Positions 60,501-64,000 of a stretch of DNA of 64,000 bases are shown here, piece after piece. The notes under the pieces are model-generated. The model saw nothing but the letters and a program-made list of their open reading frames with translations. It did not search any database and was not told the origin of the DNA. Position 1 is the stretch's first letter. Each line of letters opens with the position of its first letter. Location: positions 31,422,106 through 31,486,105 of the forward strand of contig OZ020303.1 of NCBI GenBank assembly GCA_963971305.1, in the 5' to 3' direction. Source of the DNA: Arcuatula senhousia. Lineage: Eukaryota > Mollusca > Bivalvia > Mytilida > Mytilidae. Position numbers and translations under genes: made by a program.

Positions 60501-63500
60501 GCGAAGGAACTGTTAAAGAAATATGCCACAGATGGAGAAACAATCGAAGGATGGGATGAAGCTAAAATGAAAACAATTAAAACATATGTCAGAACAAAAA
60601 GTGGTCGTCTGATCGAGAAAACAATCATGATTTCACAAGAAGATTACGACGCCATGATTAGAGAAGGTAAAAACCCAGATGAAATACTCAAAAAATATTT
60701 AACATTAGAAGATGGTCAAAAATTCGAATCCTGGACAAGTGCTGAACCTATGAAAGCAATTAAAACAATGGTTCGAACAAAAAGTGGACGTTTGATTGAG
60801 AAAACAATTTATGTCTCAGCGGAAGACTATGACAAACTTGTCTCCGGTGGCGGAGACATGAATGACATTCTTGGCAAATATATGACTGATGATGATGGCA
60901 AAATAGAGGGCTGGGAGAAAGCTCCCTCTAATCCCATGAAAGTTGTGAAAACATTCATTAGAACAAAAAGTGGAAGACTCATTGAAAAACAAATTCTTTT
61001 GACAGAAGAGGAGTATAGAAAGTTTCAAGAATCGGGAGGTGATCCTAACTTTCTGAAACAGTTCATACAGTTAGAAAAGGGTGAAGTTATTGATAGCTGG
61101 GAGAAAGCATCAACGGTCTATTCTGCCGGGTCTGATATAAAAAATGGTGAGTTGATTCAATTTTGTTTTGGCAAATTTTTGCCATTAATCTTTTCGTGAA
61201 TAATGTAACTATTTTCCGGATGTATGGCCCTCCTGTTGAATGAATGTGCTGCCATTATCTATATTATTATTATTGGATTGTACTTTTGAAATTCGTTTTG
61301 TATGATTAAAGTGGAAAACGAAATTAACCATTTAGAATTTTTTGAAAAAAAAAATCTTCAAAAAAATAAACAGTTCAAACAAATTAATTGAATTAGGACC
61401 TCCTATCCCATTATATAAAGTTTGTTTTATCTAAAATCCTAATATTAACTCATAAAACACAAACATGACTTACTAAAGGATTTTTCTCTTTCTGCAAAAT
61501 TGTTTTTTTTTTGTGCAATTTAAACAAACTATCTAGTATTTACATTCCATTGTTACACTATTGATTTTCCACAGCCAAAGAAGGGGAACGTATCATGGGA
61601 AAAGATGGACAAATGTATGAAGTCGTGGTAGATCCCATCACTGGAAAGAAATACAAAAGGTTTGTCTTAACACATGTTAAGGCAATAAATGAAATGAAAA
61701 CATTTATCTAGTCTGTTATGTCTATGTCAAAAGTTTTTACCTCATTGGATCCTCAACGTAACATTCAAATGGGATACCATGAAAAAGATCTTATCAATAA
61801 ACTAAGCAGAATAGAGCTAAGTTTTTCAAAGTACTTGACTCATCTTTACGGCTGAAGCATTCTTATGATTTTCAACAAAAAGTAAACGAAAATATGAAAT
61901 GTTGATAAGGTGTATGATATACAAATAAATAAATTAATTTAGATCTAGATCAATCTGCATGCTTAAAACATGCTATAGATAAGAACATGAAATAAAACAT
62001 TCAGATGATCTGCTTGCAATTTGAAAACTTGTGTTATTTTTCAATGGATGAGGTTTTTGAACAGGTGGGGTTCAAAATGAGGATTTTAATAAAATAAATT
62101 GTTTTTAAATTATTTTTTTTCCTATCATTTGATTTTTGAATTGAGAAAACATGTAATTGAAATTAATTTATAAGAAATTACCACAATAATTTTTTCTGTC
62201 TTTTTGAAATAATATTTTGAAATTTGGCACACACTTTTGTGTTACCTGCATTACAGGTTACACAGTGTGTGCCACATTTTAAAATGTTATTTCTTCATAG
62301 ACAGAAAAAAATTTTGTGGTCATTCCTTAAATATTTTTCTAAATGCAATTAATCTATAAAGGTGATTTAAAGTTACATTATAATATCTTCACAAACCTGT
62401 TGTGTTTTGTGTAACTACCGAACCCAAAGATCGCAATGGAAGAAGGAGGTTTGGCGCGCCTTAAAACCTGGTTTAACCCACCATTTCTTTTGAAATGCCT
62501 GTACAAAGTCAGGACCATTGCGATCATCACATTTTTTCGGTATGTCTTCCTTGTTTTGTCTCGTCTAATGGACATTTGAGATTGATTCTCCAAGTTCGGT
62601 TATTTTGTTATTACCTTTATATTCCATACAGGATATCAACATTTCCAAACATTTAAGCGTCAGCTGTTGATAACAAATCTCATACATAAAATCTAAAAAA
62701 ACAAATGATTAACTTTGTTATTCCAAAGAAAAGGAACTCATAATAGCACAGAAGTTCAACACATTAATTCTATAACTTATCATTTGAACGGGAACTTTGG
62801 TGTTGTGTCTTTTTTATTGAATAAAAAGATCTTACACAAAATATATTAACGATACAAACAGCAGAATCCCTTGAGTTTTTTGTCTGTGCTATATATGACT
62901 TTTTAAACTTTACCTAGAGAATGTCTCATTTATTAAACAGGAAAGTTGGAGGAAAAGAATCTGATATAGACAGTGGCTTTGCATCTATGCAACATGGCAA
63001 GAAAGGTAGAGGAAAAGATGGCAACGATGAAACCCCAGCAGAAAGAAAGAAAAGAAAAGAAGGTGCACGAAACGCTGATAGCGATAGCGAATATAGCTAC
63101 AGAAGTGTCATAAGTGCCGGAGGAACCAGACATGTACATCGAAGGAGGAAACGTGCTGACGGTACCTATAGTGACAGCGAATCATATCACAGCGATCAAG
63201 ACGAGGATGGCAAGGCAAGACGCAGGCGCAGAAGACGAGAACGAGAACACCAGAACAGTGCACATAGTTACTACAGTGTAGTCAGTGAAGGTGGCACTAG
63301 ACACGTGAGGCGAAAGAAGAAAAACCCGGATGGAACGTATGGAGACTCGGAATCTTACCACAGCGAGGATAGTCATAAAGAAGGTGGTAGACTTGCTGAA
63401 AGAGAGAAAAAGAAGAAAGAAAAGGTTGAAAGAGAGGAGGCAGAGAAAAGACGAAAGGCGAGGAAAGAAAGACATGGAAGTGACAGTGAACATAGTTATT

Positions 63501-63902
63501 TCAGTGAAATTAGTGAAGGGGGTACTCGCCATGTCAAAAGGAAGAAGAAAATCAAAGATGCCCAAGGAAATGTTATTGGTTATGGGGATCCCGAAGTTTA
63601 CCATTCGGGTATGTTTTTTATAATATAAATTATGCTATATAACAAATAGAAACGTAGTCTTTGTAAACTTCTTTAAAGTCTTTAGAGCTGTCATTAATTT
63701 AAATGGTATTAGAATTGACGAAATTATATCCAAGAAAGATGTTTGATCTTTTCCGGGTTTACGTACATGTATTTACAATAGTTGGCTTTGAACTTTGTGA
63801 CTTTTCCATGTTTGTATTTCATTTTTGGGGATCTTTTAGCCCTAATTTATTTTACACGTTTCTAATAAGGCATTTTTGTTCTTTTTTTGTAGATAACGAA
63901 AG
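48553..63902 (+). CDS. Gene D: repeat-rich intracellular protein of unknown family (partial, 3' end beyond window)
   Basis: Ten exons: 48553-48706, 53447-53517, 56083-56193, 58125-58184, 59256-59336, 59813-59864, 60214-61146, 61575-61659, 62941-63608, 63893-63902; phases 1, 0, 0, 0, 0, 1, 1, 2, 1, 2; 741 residues so far. All borders are GT-AG and keep frame. No signal peptide. Residues 1-130 are Ser-rich and low in structure; exon 4 has Cys (EECLKCLL); exons 5-6 give YRHGYWYVKCLLEELELQRQ, a likely helix. Exon 7 (residues 177-487) holds five tandem units of about 60 residues, each with RTKSGRLIEK, an EDYDA-like acidic helix, ILKKY and GW or SW. Exon 8 has MYEVVVDPITGKKYKR. Exon 9 carries three charged units of the form SDSEYSYRSVIS.GGTRHV..RKK.DGTYSDSESYHS. 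I do not recognise the protein; a scaffold or cytoskeletal role is only a guess. Introns carry several MITEs and a Helentron-like element. Confidence 0.7.
50380..51030 (+). repeat. Degenerate SINE-like segments in gene D intron 1
   Basis: Landmarks of the SINE families recur in broken order: ATGAACATAAAAAGAATGATAC, GGGGTCATTTTTCGTGCATG, CACACGTTAGACCATTATGG. No coding content. Confidence 0.4.
51192..51459. mobile_element. Harbinger-like MITE with G/C runs, 268 bp
   Basis: Ends GGCACGGACCATTTGATTTT and AAATCAAATGGTCCGTGCC, flanked by TTA on both sides. Inside are a run of G, repeated CCAGATTATTTTTT motifs and a long run of C. The open frames of up to 143 codons here (51098-51529 and its antisense) are artefacts of this repeat. 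Confidence 0.75.
51659..51941. mobile_element. Harbinger-like MITE, 283 bp
   Basis: Ends GGGAGCAACCATTTGATTTT and AAATCAAATGGTCGCTCCC, flanked by TAA on both sides. The inside includes GGGGGGGCTATGG and repeated CATCCTGCCTTTTT. Same family as 9215-9467. Confidence 0.75.
53035..53400 (-). mobile_element. PLE 3'-end fragment (reverse) in gene D intron 1
   Basis: From GAGATGTGGAATAAGTGTAT through AAATGTGGCGGGGTTACACT to GGACAAAGCACAA, ending about 45 bases before exon 2 of gene D. Confidence 0.55.
54172..54515. repeat. Poly-T tract, dispersed repeat and TTTTTA microsatellite
   Basis: About 25 T in a row end at 54197. They are followed by a shortened copy of the 39776-40012 repeat (54248-54425) and a TTTTTA microsatellite (54470-54510). 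The rest of this intron shows nothing recognisable. Confidence 0.6.
56483..57220 (+). mobile_element. Helentron-like element in gene D intron 3
   Basis: Hairpin AGCTCACCTGGCC, AAA, GGCCATGTGAGCT, then a CGTCGTCCGTCG tract, two to three core units and the end CCAGGTGAGCGATTCAGGC..GCCTCTTG. Preceded by a T run and followed by TTT, as at 7944-9112. Confidence 0.65.
62161..62350. mobile_element. Foldback MITE in gene D intron 8
   Basis: Palindromic around TGCATTACAGG, with arms holding TTGGCACACAC/GTGTGTGCCA and TTTTTTCTGTC/GACAGAAAAAAA. Followed at 62395-62625 by a copy of the repeat of 39776-40012. Confidence 0.6.
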
Positions 63903-64000
63903 GTAAGTTGATATTAAATAATTTTTTGAATCCATGATTAAATGATCATGATCAAATACAGGAAAAATTAAGAATTGAAATAACAAATATGAAAAAAAAA

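Noticed and set aside
63182..63604. 140-codon minus-strand frame
   Set aside because: Antisense shadow of the charged repeat exon of gene D; Phe/Ser-rich with no domain.

Overview
The window is nuclear DNA of an animal and most likely of a marine bivalve, probably a mussel (Mytilidae). It is AT-rich, the genes are split by GT-AG introns, the spaces between them are full of transposon debris, and the main gene family is an extracellular Cu/Zn superoxide dismutase (SOD)-like protein related in style to the molluscan haemolymph proteins cavortin/dominin and pernin. The organism assignment is inference; no tRNA, rRNA, operon or CRISPR array was seen.

Genes. Three paralogues of a secreted SOD-like protein form a cluster. 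Gene A (minus strand, 1127-2875) shows the signal peptide, two exons of one Ig domain and a coiled-coil/His exon; its SOD part would lie left of the window. Gene B (plus, 15881-21766) is a complete six-exon model of 309 residues with signal peptide, coiled-coil/His module, SOD domain and a His-rich tail, and has no Ig domain. Gene C (plus, 33279-41132) is a complete eight-exon model of 380 residues: signal peptide, Ig domain, coiled-coil/His module and SOD domain with all metal ligands. Intron phases are conserved between them, and the Ig exon pair is a symmetric phase 1-1 cassette, so genes with and without Ig can differ by a clean exon-pair gain or loss. Gene D (plus, 48553 to beyond 63902) is an unrelated, apparently intracellular protein. 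It has five copies of a roughly 60-residue repeat around RTKSGRLIEK and three copies of a charged repeat around EGGTRHV; I do not recognise the family.

Mobile DNA. From 3.3 to 15.5 kb there are terminal-inverted-repeat (TIR) elements: one carrying tandem 20-bp repeats, a pair of abutting elements at 5307-13055 with a recent 1988-bp tandem duplication and a Helentron-like insertion, and a 2.3-kb element with an 8-bp target duplication that contains a broken DIRS-type reverse transcriptase. From 22.2 to 32.3 kb there are tandem repeats with a nested MITE and SINE, a Ngaro/DIRS-like retrotransposon on the minus strand, and a Penelope-like element (PLE) broken by a 791-bp TIR element. Detached PLE 3' ends, SINE-like repeats, Harbinger-like MITEs and long foldback palindromes are scattered through the introns of genes B, C and D and between the genes.

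Exon borders were read by eye from splice sites, phase and comparison between the paralogues; they are predictions without transcript support.
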